Shown here: positions 7,535 to 16,527 of the stretch, in pieces | Numbering within the stretch: the stretch's first letter is position 1 | Layout of the letters: each line of letters begins with the position of its first letter | Assembly (NCBI RefSeq): GCF_900148835.1 | Contig: NZ_FRYK01000003.1 | Span: 1 to 64,000, forward strand | Source: Flavobacterium cucumis | Lineage (GTDB): Bacteria > Bacteroidota > Bacteroidia > Flavobacteriales > Flavobacteriaceae | Direction: 5' to 3' | Length of the DNA stretch: 64,000 nucleotides | Made by a program: the position numbers and the translations under genes | The notes under the pieces: generated by a model | The model's database searches: none | What the model was told of the DNA's origin: nothing | Seen by the model: only the letters and a program-made list of their open reading frames with translations

Positions 7535-8824
7535 ATGCAGCAACTTGAAAAAGGAGATTCAAAACTACTAAATGCTTGGGCATTTTATGACTGGGCCAAT
7601 TCGGTATATGCTTTGGTGATTTCTTCAACCATTTTTCCTTTATATTACGGCGCTTTATTTCGTCAAAAAAACATTGAAGAAATTGTTTTATTTGGATTTT
7701 CCATACGAAGTGAGGCTTTAATAAGTTATGTTACAGCGTTAGGTTTTTTAATCATTGCTTTTATTTCACCTTTGCTATCAGGAATCGCTGATTATATGGG
7801 AAATAAAAAGTTTTTCTTGAAACTTTTCTGTTACGTAGGAGCTATTTCTTGTATGTCGTTATACTTTTTTTCTCTGGATACGGTTGTTTTGAGTTTGATT
7901 TCGTATTTGCTTGCTTTGATAGGTTTTTGGGGGAGTTTGGTTTTTTATAATTCGTATTTGCCCGACGTGGCTCACAAAGAACAGCAGGACAAAATCAGTG
8001 CCAAAGGATTTAGTTTGGGATACCTTGGAAGTGTTCTTTTATTGCTGATTTGTTTGGCTATGGTGATGTTAGTAGAAGATGACCAGAAACTCCAAATGAT
8101 GCGATATTCCTTTCTTTTTGTTGGGTTATGGTGGATAGGTTTCAGTCAGTATTCCTATTATTATTTACCTAATACAAAGAATACTAATAAGTTACATCGA
8201 AACGTGGTTTTTAATGGATTTAAAGAATTGCGTAAGGTTTGGCATCAGTTGAAAGAATTAAAACCATTAAAACGTTATTTAGCCGCTTTTTTTGTATACA
8301 GTATGGCTGTGCAAACTATCATGATTATCGCGGCTTATTTTGGAGAAAAAGAGGTACAGTGGGGTAGTGATAGTAAGCGAACTATGGGGTTGATAGTTAG
8401 TATTTTATTAATTCAATTGATTGCAGTTTTGGGTGCTTGGTTCACTTCAAAAGCATCGGCAAAATTTGGAAATATAAAAGTGCTAATTTTTATCAATTTC
8501 TCTTGGATTTTAATTTGTACCTATGCCTATTTCGTAGTTACTCCAAATGATTTCTACATTGCTGCTGCTTTTGTGGGATTGGTGATGGGAGGTATACAAT
8601 CCTTATCACGTTCCACGTATTCTAAATTTATTCCTGAAAATACAGTAGATACGACTTCGTTTTTTAGTTTTTATGATGTTGCAGAGAAAATAGGTATCGT
8701 AATCGGAATGTTTACCTATGGTTATATTGCTGATGTTACGGGAAAAATCCAAAATGCCATCTTATTTTTGATTTTATTTTTTGTAGTTGGGTTACTTTTG
8801 TTGTTACGTGTTCCAAAAAAATAA
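7535..8824 (+). CDS. MFS transporter, UMF1 (Atg22-like) family
   Basis: A 429-aa inner-membrane protein with about 12 hydrophobic segments. The N-terminal AWAFYDWANSVYALVISSTI is the hallmark of the UMF1/Atg22-like branch of the major facilitator superfamily. The second-half motif GLVMGGIQSLSRSTYSKFIP also fits. Atg22 exports amino acids from yeast vacuoles, but bacterial substrates are unknown. Start is the ATG at 7535 (MQQLEKGD); an upstream in-frame extension would run through the terminator hairpin. A promoter lies at 7485, and the lipoprotein that follows has its own promoter. Confidence 0.85.
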   Translation: MQQLEKGDSKLLNAWAFYDWANSVYALVISSTIFPLYYGALFRQKNIEEIVLFGFSIRSEALISYVTALGFLIIAFISPLLSGIADYMGNKKFFLKLFCYVGAISCMSLYFFSLDTVVLSLISYLLALIGFWGSLVFYNSYLPDVAHKEQQDKISAKGFSLGYLGSVLLLLICLAMVMLVEDDQKLQMMRYSFLFVGLWWIGFSQYSYYYLPNTKNTNKLHRNVVFNGFKELRKVWHQLKELKPLKRYLAAFFVYSMAVQTIMIIAAYFGEKEVQWGSDSKRTMGLIVSILLIQLIAVLGAWFTSKASAKFGNIKVLIFINFSWILICTYAYFVVTPNDFYIAAAFVGLVMGGIQSLSRSTYSKFIPENTVDTTSFFSFYDVAEKIGIVIGMFTYGYIADVTGKIQNAILFLILFFVVGLLLLLRVPKK

Positions 8825-8834
8825 AATATATTTT

Positions 8835-8842
8835 TATATTTG
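8835..8842 (+). promoter_or_regulatory. promoter -7 box of the lipocalin-like lipoprotein gene
   Basis: TATATTTG lies 14 bases before the ATG at 8857, giving a very short leader. Confidence 0.55.
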
Positions 8843-8856
8843 ATAAAACAATAATT

Positions 8857-9393
8857 ATGAAACATATTAAATACACCTTAGCTTCTTTTTCAATCCTATT
8901 AACTACACTTTTGTTGCTTTCCTGTGAAAACGAGCCATTGGATCCAGCGATTGACGTTTCAGGAAATTCATCTGTTGTTGGGTCGTATTTCATTACTGCA
9001 TTCAATACTTCTGTTCCTACAGATTTAAATCAGGATGGAACGGCTTCTTCTAATCAACTTAATGAAACAACATGTTTTGATGGTAATTATATTCTTCTAA
9101 ATCCCGATAATACTTTTACGGCTAATTCAAAAGGAATTGACATAACGACTAATGGAACTGATGAGACGATTACTTGTTTTGTTGATCCAGATATTAACGG
9201 AACTTGGTCTTTAAGTGGAGATCAATTGTCATTAACCTATACCGAAGCAGGAGAACAATTTACCGATATTTTCACAGTTTCTGGTTCAACATTAACACTA
9301 AGTATTAATGATGGTGAAATTGTTGGGGTTACTTCTACTGGAGACCCTGTTTATTTGAATGCTGACATTGATATTATTTTTACAAAACAATAG
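8857..9393 (+). CDS. lipocalin-like lipoprotein, unknown function
   Basis: A 178-aa lipoprotein with lipobox LLSC and lipidated Cys at residue 23. The mature part is Thr/Asn-rich with alternating beta strands (GTWSLSGDQLSLTY, DIFTVSGSTLTLSIN), typical of the lipocalin-like DUF5004/DUF4923 group common in Flavobacteriaceae. Residues after Cys (ENEPLD) are acidic, compatible with surface export but weaker than the S-D-D-D signal in the lipoprotein at 14281. No binding ligand can be predicted. Own promoter and terminator make it monocistronic. Confidence 0.65.
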   Translation: MKHIKYTLASFSILLTTLLLLSCENEPLDPAIDVSGNSSVVGSYFITAFNTSVPTDLNQDGTASSNQLNETTCFDGNYILLNPDNTFTANSKGIDITTNGTDETITCFVDPDINGTWSLSGDQLSLTYTEAGEQFTDIFTVSGSTLTLSINDGEIVGVTSTGDPVYLNADIDIIFTKQ

Positions 9394-9413
9394 TATTTCC
9401 TTTTTTACCCTAT

Positions 9414-9446
9414 AAAGTCTCAAAAATTTCTTTGGGACTTTTTTTA
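9414..9446 (+). terminator. terminator of the lipocalin-like lipoprotein gene
   Basis: An 8-bp stem (AAAGTCTC with GGGACTTT, one G-U pair), 12-base loop and a T tract. Confidence 0.6.
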
Positions 9447-9533
9447 TGGCATACAAATTGACTTATAAGACTTGAAATTGCTATTTAAAATTATTTTATG
9501 ATTTGATTATCAATAGAATACTGCCTTAATGTG

Positions 9534-9541
9534 TAACTTTG
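9534..9541 (+). promoter_or_regulatory. promoter -7 box of lon
   Basis: TAACTTTG matches TAnnTTTG and lies 50 bases upstream of the lon ATG. No heat-shock (CIRCE) inverted repeat was seen near it. Confidence 0.5.
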
Positions 9542-9590
9542 AATACAGTTTCAAAAAAGAATTACTGACAAAAAGACCATAAATATTATT

Positions 9591-12053
9591 ATGCCGAATC
9601 AAAAAATACTAGCACTTGACAATTTGTCACTTCAAGAAATGGATCCAGATGCGGAATTGATTCCGTTGATGACCCCTGAGGATGAAGAAGAAATGAATAA
9701 CGAGGCGTTGCCTGACGATATTGCCATTTTACCTTTACGAAATACTGTTTTATTTCCAGGTGTGGTTATTCCTATTACAGCAGGAAGAGACAAATCGATT
9801 AAATTAATTAATGATGCTAATGCCAAAGGGAAAATCATTGGTGTGGTGGCACAAATTGATGAAAACGTAGAAGAACCAACTCCAAATGATGTGCATCACG
9901 TTGGAACTGTAGCCCGCATCATGCGTGTTTTAAAAATGCCTGATGGCAATACAACCGTAATTTTGCAAGGGAAAAAGCGTTTTGAAGTGGCCGATTTTAC
10001 ACAAGAAGAACCCTATCTACGCGCCACAATTAAAGAAGTTTCAGAGGAACGCCCAGAGACCAAAGATGTGGAGTTTAAAGCGATTGTAGAATCCATTAAG
10101 GAATTGGCTATCCAAATTATCAAGGAGAGTCCGAATATTCCAACAGAAGCTACTTTTGCTATTAAAAATATCGAGAGTAACCCTTTCTTAATCAATTTTG
10201 TTTCTTCTAACATGAATCTTTCGGTAGAAGAAAAACAAGAATTACTTTCTATTCCAAATTTAAAGGATAGAGCATTAGAAACGTTGCGCTATATGAATTT
10301 AGAGCTTCAAAAATTAGAAGTTCGCAATGATATTCAATCAAAAGTTCGTTTTGATTTGGACCAACAACAACGAGAATATTTCCTACAGCAACAAATGAAA
10401 ACCATTCAAGAAGAATTGGGTGGTGTTTCCTATGAAGCTGAAATTGAAGAAATGCGTGCGAAAGGGAAAAAGAAAAAATGGGATGATAAAACAGCAAATC
10501 ATTTCGAAAAAGAATTGGCAAAGCTACAACGCACCAATCCAAATTCGCCAGACTTCGGTATTCAACGCAACTATATTGAGTTGTTTTTAGAATTGCCTTG
10601 GAATGAATTTACCAAAGATAATTTTGATTTAAAACGCGCTCAGAAAATTTTAGATCGCGATCATTATGGTTTGGAAGAGGTAAAGCAGCGCATCATTGAG
10701 CACTTGGCGGTTTTAAAACTGCGAAACGATATGAAATCCCCTATTTTGTGTTTGTATGGACCTCCTGGTGTTGGTAAAACATCTATTGGAAAGTCAATTG
10801 CAGAAGCTTTAGGGAGAGAATATATCCGAATGTCGCTTGGAGGTTTACGTGATGAGGCGGAAATTAGAGGTCATCGAAAAACGTATATTGGAGCGATGCC
10901 GGGACGAATTCTTCAAAATATTAAAAAAGCGAAAACGTCAAATCCTGTATTTGTTTTAGACGAGATTGACAAATTATCATCAAGTCATAACGGTGATCCA
11001 TCTTCGGCTTTGCTAGAGGTTTTAGATCCAGAGCAAAACAAAGAGTTTCATGATAATTTCCTAGAGTTGGGTTATGATTTATCTAAGGTAATGTTCATTG
11101 CCACTTCAAATAGTTTGTCAACCATTCAGCCAGCACTTCGTGACCGTATGGAAATCATTGAAATGACAGGCTATACGATTGAAGAAAAAATAGAGATAGC
11201 CAAAACACATTTATTGCCAAAACAATTAAAAGAACACGGCTTAACGGCTAAAGATTTACAAATTGGTAAAAAGCAATTAGAGAAAATCGTTGTGGGGTAT
11301 ACACGGGAGTCGGGTGTACGTGGTTTAGAAAAGAAAATTGCGCAAATGGTACGTCATGCGGCAAAATCTATTGCAATGGAAGAGCCTTACAATGTAAAAA
11401 TTACCGATACCGATATTTTAGAAGTATTAAAATCACCTAGAATGGAGCGCGATAAATACGAAAATAACGATGTTGCGGGAGTTGTTACAGGTTTAGCTTG
11501 GACATCAGTAGGGGGTGATATTTTGTTTATTGAATCCTTAATTTCTAAAGGAAAAGGTGCTATGGCGATGACTGGAAATTTAGGGACCGTTATGAAAGAG
11601 TCGGTTACTATTGCTTTAGAATACATTCGTGCTAATGCTGAGGATTTGGGTATTAATCCTGAAGTTTTAAATAATTATAATATTCACATCCATGTACCAG
11701 AAGGGGCCACTCCAAAAGATGGACCAAGTGCAGGAATTGCCATGTTGACTTCTATGGTATCTTCTTTTACTCAAAAACGCGTCAAGAAGAATATTGCGAT
11801 GACCGGAGAAATTACGTTACGTGGAAAAGTACTGCCTGTGGGTGGAATCAAAGAAAAGATTTTAGCAGCTAAGAGAGCAAATATTAAAGAAATCATTTTG
11901 TGTAAGGAAAACAAACGTGATATTGAAGAAATCAAAGCAGATTACATTGAAGGATTGACCTTTCATTATGTGGATCGAATGAGTGAGGTTTTAGATATAG
12001 CGATTACGAACCAAAAGGTAAAAAATGCTAAGGTTTTAGAAGTTAAAAAATAA
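9591..12053 (+). CDS. lon: ATP-dependent protease La (Lon)
   Basis: An 820-aa Lon protease that unfolds and degrades damaged and regulatory proteins in the cytoplasm. Order of domains: acidic extension (1-40), LonN substrate domain (about 43-240), coiled coil (about 245-330), AAA+ module with Walker [10 protein letters not shown] (390-398) and Walker [11 protein letters not shown], then the protease domain with catalytic Ser713 in KDGPSAG and Lys756 in GGIKEKIL. All key residues are intact and the length is normal. It is followed by a strong terminator, then porQ and cmk. Confidence 0.97.
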   Translation: MPNQKILALDNLSLQEMDPDAELIPLMTPEDEEEMNNEALPDDIAILPLRNTVLFPGVVIPITAGRDKSIKLINDANAKGKIIGVVAQIDENVEEPTPNDVHHVGTVARIMRVLKMPDGNTTVILQGKKRFEVADFTQEEPYLRATIKEVSEERPETKDVEFKAIVESIKELAIQIIKESPNIPTEATFAIKNIESNPFLINFVSSNMNLSVEEKQELLSIPNLKDRALETLRYMNLELQKLEVRNDIQSKVRFDLDQQQREYFLQQQMKTIQEELGGVSYEAEIEEMRAKGKKKKWDDKTANHFEKELAKLQRTNPNSPDFGIQRNYIELFLELPWNEFTKDNFDLKRAQKILDRDHYGLEEVKQRIIEHLAVLKLRNDMKSPILCLYGPPGVGKTSIGKSIAEALGREYIRMSLGGLRDEAEIRGHRKTYIGAMPGRILQNIKKAKTSNPVFVLDEIDKLSSSHNGDPSSALLEVLDPEQNKEFHDNFLELGYDLSKVMFIATSNSLSTIQPALRDRMEIIEMTGYTIEEKIEIAKTHLLPKQLKEHGLTAKDLQIGKKQLEKIVVGYTRESGVRGLEKKIAQMVRHAAKSIAMEEPYNVKITDTDILEVLKSPRMERDKYENNDVAGVVTGLAWTSVGGDILFIESLISKGKGAMAMTGNLGTVMKESVTIALEYIRANAEDLGINPEVLNNYNIHIHVPEGATPKDGPSAGIAMLTSMVSSFTQKRVKKNIAMTGEITLRGKVLPVGGIKEKILAAKRANIKEIILCKENKRDIEEIKADYIEGLTFHYVDRMSEVLDIAITNQKVKNAKVLEVKK

Positions 12054-12073
12054 TAATAAAATTACATAAAGAG

Positions 12074-12111
12074 GAACTCTCAATAAATCACTTATTGGGA
12101 GTTCTTTTTTT
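12074..12111 (+). terminator. terminator of lon
   Basis: A 13-bp stem (GAACTCTCAATAA with TTATTGGGAGTTC, one G-U pair), 5-base loop, then seven Ts. Confidence 0.85.
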
Positions 12112-12132
12112 GTTTCCTAACCGATATAATTT

Positions 12133-12140
12133 TATCTTCG
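12133..12140 (+). promoter_or_regulatory. promoter -7-like box of porQ
   Basis: TATCTTCG matches TAnnTTTG at seven of eight positions and lies 32 bases before the porQ ATG. Confidence 0.45.
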
Positions 12141-12172
12141 CAGTTGCGTTATAAGTAAGATTAACACACAAA

Positions 12173-13192
12173 ATGCTAAGAAAACTCGTATTTCTATTTG
12201 CTTCTCTACTATCGGCTACAGCTTTTAGCCAAATAGGAGGTAGCGCAGTATATCAGTTTTTGAACTTAGCCCAATCGCCAAGACAAGCCGCTTTAGGTGG
12301 AAAAACGGTAACAGTGGTGGATTTTGATGTCAACCAAGCGTTTTATAATCCTGCCACAATTAATGCCGATATGCACAAACGATTATCGGTAAATTATGGG
12401 AATTATTATGGTGAAGTGTCTTACGGAACAGCTGCTTATGCTTACACTTATGACCGTCATTTACAGACCTTTCATGCGGGAATCAATTACATTAATTATG
12501 GGACTTTTGAAGGAAGAGATGAACTCGGAAATTTGACAGCTGATTTCACCGGAAGTGAAGCTGCTTTATCCCTAGGTTATGCTTACAACATTCCCTGGAC
12601 CGATATGTTTGTCGGTGCTAATGTAAAGTTGATTTCGTCAACGTTAGAAAGTTATAATTCTTGGGGAACAGCTATTGATTTAGGATTTTTGTATGTCGAT
12701 TATGATAACGACATTAATTATGGTTTCACGGTTCGTAATTTAGGTTTTCAAATTAAGCCTTATCAAGATACCAATGAAAGGTTACCACTTGCTATTGATG
12801 CGGGTATTTCTCAATTATTGGAAAATGTTCCCATTCGTTGGCATGTTACTTTAGAGAATTTGCAACAGTGGAATATTGCTTTTTCTAATCCAAATAGAAC
12901 AACGGGTGGTTTAGACGGGAGTTCGCAAGAAGAAAAAGTATCGTTCTTTAATAACGCTTTGCGTCATGTAATTTTAGGGGCCGAACTGTTTCCTGAAAAG
13001 GGTTTTAACCTTCGAGTGGGATACAATTTTAGAAGGGGAGAAGAATTACGAATTGTAGACCAACGTAATTTTTCAGGAATTTCTGTTGGATTTGGTATTC
13101 GTTTTGGAAAAGTGAAATTCGACTATTCGTATTCTAGATATACTGTAGCAGCGAATACGAGTTTGTTTGGATTGATGATAGATTTGGAGTAG
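12173..13192 (+). CDS. porQ: type IX secretion system outer-membrane protein PorQ
   Basis: A 339-aa beta-barrel protein with a cleavable signal ending TAFSQ. Residues 23-60 hold the PorV/PorQ family block YQFLNLAQSPRQAALGG, then VNQAFYNPATI. PorQ is an outer-membrane partner of PorZ in the type IX secretion system, holding the attachment complex that releases and anchors cargo. The barrel strands alternate through to the C-terminus, which ends in a typical outer-membrane aromatic strand (SLFGLMIDLE). The order lon - porQ - cmk fits flavobacteria. Other por/gld genes are not in the window. Confidence 0.9.
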   Translation: MLRKLVFLFASLLSATAFSQIGGSAVYQFLNLAQSPRQAALGGKTVTVVDFDVNQAFYNPATINADMHKRLSVNYGNYYGEVSYGTAAYAYTYDRHLQTFHAGINYINYGTFEGRDELGNLTADFTGSEAALSLGYAYNIPWTDMFVGANVKLISSTLESYNSWGTAIDLGFLYVDYDNDINYGFTVRNLGFQIKPYQDTNERLPLAIDAGISQLLENVPIRWHVTLENLQQWNIAFSNPNRTTGGLDGSSQEEKVSFFNNALRHVILGAELFPEKGFNLRVGYNFRRGEELRIVDQRNFSGISVGFGIRFGKVKFDYSYSRYTVAANTSLFGLMIDLE

Positions 13193-13200
13193 AATAGAGT

Positions 13201-13270
13201 AAAAAGTAAAAAGTAAAAAGTAAAAAGTAAAAAGTAAAAAGTGAAAAGTGAAAAGTGAAAAGTGAAAAGT
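13201..13270 (+). repeat. heptanucleotide tandem array (10 units)
   Basis: Six perfect AAAAAGT units (13201-13242) are followed by four perfect GAAAAGT units (13243-13270). The array starts 8 bases after the porQ stop and ends 3 bases before the ATG of the small lipoprotein. Copy number can change by slippage, which would alter the spacing upstream of that gene and cmk. Confidence 0.95.
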
Positions 13271-13273
13271 GAA

Positions 13274-13555
13274 ATGAGATTGTTGTTTTTTTCAATTTTC
13301 TGCTTTTTAGTGTTGTCATGTAAAGTTGATGAAAGTGATTTACGAGATTCAACTTGGAAGATTTACAAAAAGAATTCATATGAGTTTGGAGATGTTATTT
13401 CTTTTGATGCTATGATTGTAAAAAACGATACAATCTACTTAAATAGAGAGTCGATTTATGAAATCATAGCGTATCGAAATAGGTATTTTACAGATGAATT
13501 TATCACTATTAAAAATTTAAAAACACAAAATTCAGCGACTTACATTAAAAAGTAA
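13274..13555 (+). CDS. small lipoprotein of unknown function
   Basis: A 93-aa protein starting MRLLFFSIFCFLVLSCKVDE, an SPII signal with lipobox LVLSC and lipidated Cys16. The mature part of about 78 residues shows short alternating strands (DTIYLNRESIYEIIAYRN) and no recognised domain. An in-frame GTG at 13262 lies inside the heptamer array, and I prefer the ATG at 13274. Sandwiched between porQ and cmk, probably co-transcribed with cmk (23 bases to its ATG). The family is not recognised, so this is a hypothetical gene supported by its signal peptide. Confidence 0.6.
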   Translation: MRLLFFSIFCFLVLSCKVDESDLRDSTWKIYKKNSYEFGDVISFDAMIVKNDTIYLNRESIYEIIAYRNRYFTDEFITIKNLKTQNSATYIKK

Positions 13556-13578
13556 TTCGCGCATTCGTGGCAAAATAT

Positions 13579-14262
13579 ATGAAAAAAATTACCATAGCAA
13601 TAGACGGTTTTTCGTCAACGGGAAAAAGTACATTGGCTAAGCAATTGGCTGCAACATTAGGTTACGTTTATGTAGATACTGGAGCCATGTATCGCGCAGT
13701 AGCTTATTTTGCGATGCAACATAACTTGGTTTCAGAAACCCATTTAGATAAAGCAGGTTTGATTGCTCAATTACCAAATATCAATTTGCGGTTTCAATTC
13801 AATCCTGCTTTAGGGTTTGCTGAAATGTACTTGAATAACGAAAATATCGAAAGGCAAATTAGAACTATTGAAGTTTCACGTATGGTGAGTAAGGTTGCCG
13901 AAATTTCAGAAGTTCGTGCCAAATTAGTCGAACAACAACAAGAAATGGGTAAAGATAGAGGCGTTGTAATGGATGGGAGAGACATTGGAACGGTAGTTTT
14001 CCCTGATGCTGAATTAAAATTATTCATGACGGCAAGTTCGAAAACCAGAGCGCAACGTCGTTTTGACGAATTAGTTGAAAAAGGACAACACATTACTTAT
14101 GAAGATGTACTTCAGAATGTAGAAGAGCGTGATTATATTGACACTCACAGAGCCGATTCTCCACTTGTAAAAGCAGAAGATGCTGTAGAAGTAGATAATT
14201 CGAGTCTGTCTAAAAAAGAACAATTTGAATTGGTCTTGAATTTAGTAAAAGCGAAATTATAA
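13579..14262 (+). CDS. cmk: (d)CMP kinase
   Basis: A 227-aa cytidylate kinase that phosphorylates CMP and dCMP with ATP in pyrimidine salvage. P-loop IAIDGFSSTGKST (4-16), the monophosphate-binding segment VDTGAMYRAVA, and the DGRDIGTVVFPDAELK block are all present, with the LID arginine stretch SKTRAQRR. The P-loop has the FSSTGKST form rather than the usual PAGSGKST. Start is the ATG at 13579 (MKKITIAIDG), not an upstream GTG. It follows the small lipoprotein closely. Confidence 0.95.
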   Translation: MKKITIAIDGFSSTGKSTLAKQLAATLGYVYVDTGAMYRAVAYFAMQHNLVSETHLDKAGLIAQLPNINLRFQFNPALGFAEMYLNNENIERQIRTIEVSRMVSKVAEISEVRAKLVEQQQEMGKDRGVVMDGRDIGTVVFPDAELKLFMTASSKTRAQRRFDELVEKGQHITYEDVLQNVEERDYIDTHRADSPLVKAEDAVEVDNSSLSKKEQFELVLNLVKAKL

Positions 14263-14280
14263 CTAACTAAACAAAACAAT

Positions 14281-14745
14281 ATGAAATTTTTAAGTAATTC
14301 TTTAAAGGTGACTTTTTTATTATTGTCAATTTTATTTTTAAATGGATGTAGTGGAGATGACGATAATGACGAAACAAATGCAAGCATTGAAGGTGTTTGG
14401 CAATTAGGGTTAATGTATGGAACTGCTAATTATAATGGAATGAATGCCAATTTAGAGGGTGAATCTGAAGGAACTATGGAGTTCAAAACAGATGGTACTT
14501 ATGCTAGTAACATTATTAGTGGTAGTTTAACCGTTTCAATTCCTGCAATGAGTTATTCTGAAACAACGCCAATTGAAGCAGCTTCAACAACAGGAGATTA
14601 TTATTATGATGAAATCACAAATGACTTAGAAATTGATGGCGAAATGTCGAAAGTAGTGGTTTTGAATGCTAATTTTATGAAAATTAAGACGTTAATTAAT
14701 GATAGTGGTGTAACTGGAGAACTTTTTACTGAATATCACCGATAA
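14281..14745 (+). CDS. surface-type lipoprotein, lipocalin-like
   Basis: A 154-aa lipoprotein with lipobox LNGC and lipidated Cys23, followed directly by SGDDDND. This acidic run closely fits the lipoprotein export signal of Bacteroidota (S followed by D/E residues), so the protein is probably on the cell surface. The body resembles lipocalin-like domains (IEGVWQLGLMYGTANYNG, MEFKTDGTYASNII). Ligand unknown. It starts 18 bases after cmk and could share its transcript. A bidirectional terminator follows. Confidence 0.65.
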   Translation: MKFLSNSLKVTFLLLSILFLNGCSGDDDNDETNASIEGVWQLGLMYGTANYNGMNANLEGESEGTMEFKTDGTYASNIISGSLTVSIPAMSYSETTPIEAASTTGDYYYDEITNDLEIDGEMSKVVVLNANFMKIKTLINDSGVTGELFTEYHR

Positions 14746-14761
14746 TTCAATAACTATTATG

Positions 14762-14796
14762 AAAGGCTGTCACTTAAAAATGACAGCCTTTTTTAA
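14762..14796. terminator. bidirectional terminator between the lipoprotein and mla operon
   Basis: A perfect 11-bp stem (AAAGGCTGTCA / TGACAGCCTTT, 8-base loop) with T on one side and A on the other. It serves both the plus-strand lipoprotein and the minus-strand MCE gene. Confidence 0.8.
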
Positions 14797-15770
14797 TTAG
14801 TTTTCTTTTTAGCTTTCTCTTTTTCTAGCTTTTTAAAATAGCCTCTAAACAAGAAATTGTGTTTCAAAGCTTCTAAATCTTCATTTAATTTAATGCTCGC
14901 TTTGTTGATATTGGTCATTGTAGAGTCAATTTGTTTCACCAATTTAGGATTGTTAGAAAGATAATTTAGAGCACCATTGCCATCTTTTATATTGGTAATG
15001 GTTGCATTTAAATTCGTCACTACTTTATCAATTTCACTACTGGATTTTTCTAAATTAACGATAATTTTTTTTACGCTATTGGCAACAATGGTATCGTTTA
15101 ACGTGCCTATAACATTATCTTTTCGGTTTAATTCGTTAATTAATGTATTTAAATTGGCTACCGTTTCAGCGGTTCCTTTTGATGTTTGTTTGAGATAATT
15201 CATAGTCGTTTTCAAATCTTGTGCCATAACAGAGTCCCGAATCAACATACCTACTGTTCCTTTACCTTGCGTGATTTCTTGTGTTATTTTCAGTAAATCT
15301 GCTGTTAGTATGGCCGCATTTTCATTCGTGACATTTAAGGTTTCTAACATGGCATCGGTTCCAATTCGACTAAAGGATTTAATCGTATCTCCACTCATTA
15401 CTTTTGAAGCCTCCCCTTTTCCTGGAATAATATTAATAATCATGTTGCCTACTAAACCATCCGAACTTATCGTCGCAATAGCATTTTTCTTAATGTGTGA
15501 CATGATTTTAGTATCAATTATCATGTTTACACTAATCGTTGTGTCGTTTATCATTTCGATTTCTTTTACTGTACCAATATCAATTCCTGCATAGCGAACA
15601 TTATTCCCTAATTGCAATCCATTGACATTAACGAAGACAGCTTTTAAATGTGAGGTATTGCCAAACAAATTTTGTTTGTTTCCTATGAAATAAATGGCCG
15701 CTAAGAAAACCAAAGTACCTATGATTACAAAGATTCCGAGTTGTATTTTTTGTGAATTTGATTTTTCCAT
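14793..15770 (-). CDS. MlaD family (MCE domain) lipid transport protein
   Basis: A 325-aa protein with one N-terminal membrane anchor (IQLGIFVIIGTLVFLAAIYF, about 9-28) and one MCE domain (about 38-115, including GLQLGNNVRYAGIDIGTV). The long C-terminal part (120-310) is helical and probably forms a periplasmic coiled coil. MCE proteins ferry phospholipids between inner and outer membrane. It is the last gene of an operon with the permease and ATPase, 8 bases after the ATPase gene. The direction of lipid movement cannot be told from sequence, and no mlaC-like gene is present. Confidence 0.88.
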   Translation of the reverse strand: MEKSNSQKIQLGIFVIIGTLVFLAAIYFIGNKQNLFGNTSHLKAVFVNVNGLQLGNNVRYAGIDIGTVKEIEMINDTTISVNMIIDTKIMSHIKKNAIATISSDGLVGNMIINIIPGKGEASKVMSGDTIKSFSRIGTDAMLETLNVTNENAAILTADLLKITQEITQGKGTVGMLIRDSVMAQDLKTTMNYLKQTSKGTAETVANLNTLINELNRKDNVIGTLNDTIVANSVKKIIVNLEKSSSEIDKVVTNLNATITNIKDGNGALNYLSNNPKLVKQIDSTMTNINKASIKLNEDLEALKHNFLFRGYFKKLEKEKAKKKTN

Positions 15771-15778
15771 TGCTAAAA

Positions 15779-16525
15779 CTATTTAAAAAATGCTTGTACT
15801 TTTGGATCGGTTGAACTGGCTAATTCGTCAAACGTTCCTTCTATATAATTCACACCATCAATCAATAAAATCATCCGATTGGCGATGACTTTTGCGCAAT
15901 CTACATCGTGTGTAATGATGATCGATGAGGTGTTGTATTGTTTCTGAATCGAATTCATCAAAAGCACAATTTCTTTTGATGTAATTGGGTCTAAGCCTGT
16001 TGTGGGTTCGTCGTATAAGATGATTTTGGGTTTTAAAATCAAGGTTCTGGCCAAAGCAATTCTTCGTTTCATACCGCCCGAAAGTTCGTTCGGCATCAAA
16101 TCGATGGCGTGTGCTAAACCAACGCTTTCTAAGGCTTCCATAACCAAAGGTGTTGTATCTTCAATAACGCCAAACTTTTTGGTATGACGCCGTAATGGAA
16201 ACTCTAAATTTTCGCGAACGGACATCGAGTCGTATAAGGCGCTTCCTTGAAATAAAAATCCTATTTCGGTACGCAATTCGTCTAATGCTTCTTGTTCAAG
16301 TTTGTTGATCTTTTGATTCATAACTAAAATCGAACCGCTATTGGGTTGTTCTAAGCCAATCACACATTTAATCATCACCGATTTTCCTGAACCCGATTTT
16401 CCCATCACCACTAAATTTTCTCCTTCAAAGAGTTCCAAATCGAAACCATTCAAAACCACATTGCTGCCAAATTGCTTGTGCAAGTCTTTGATGGTGATAA
16501 TCGCTTTTTTTGTTGGAGTTGTCAT
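15779..16525 (-). CDS. ABC transporter ATP-binding protein (MlaF-like)
   Basis: A 248-aa ATPase with Walker A GKSGSGKS (38-45), Q-loop FLFQGSALYDSMSV, signature LSGGMKRR, Walker B IILYDEPTTGLDP and the switch His in IIITHD. The SALYDSMSVRENL segment and the LSGGMKRR signature are typical of MlaF. It powers MCE-linked lipid transport together with the adjacent permease and MCE protein, from which it is separated by 2 and 8 bases. All catalytic motifs are intact. Confidence 0.93.
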   Translation of the reverse strand: MTTPTKKAIITIKDLHKQFGSNVVLNGFDLELFEGENLVVMGKSGSGKSVMIKCVIGLEQPNSGSILVMNQKINKLEQEALDELRTEIGFLFQGSALYDSMSVRENLEFPLRRHTKKFGVIEDTTPLVMEALESVGLAHAIDLMPNELSGGMKRRIALARTLILKPKIILYDEPTTGLDPITSKEIVLLMNSIQKQYNTSSIIITHDVDCAKVIANRMILLIDGVNYIEGTFDELASSTDPKVQAFFK

Positions 16526-16527
16526 AG

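Noticed and set aside
13201..13270. Possible CRISPR-like array
   Set aside because: Units are 7 bases with no spacers, so this is a simple tandem repeat.
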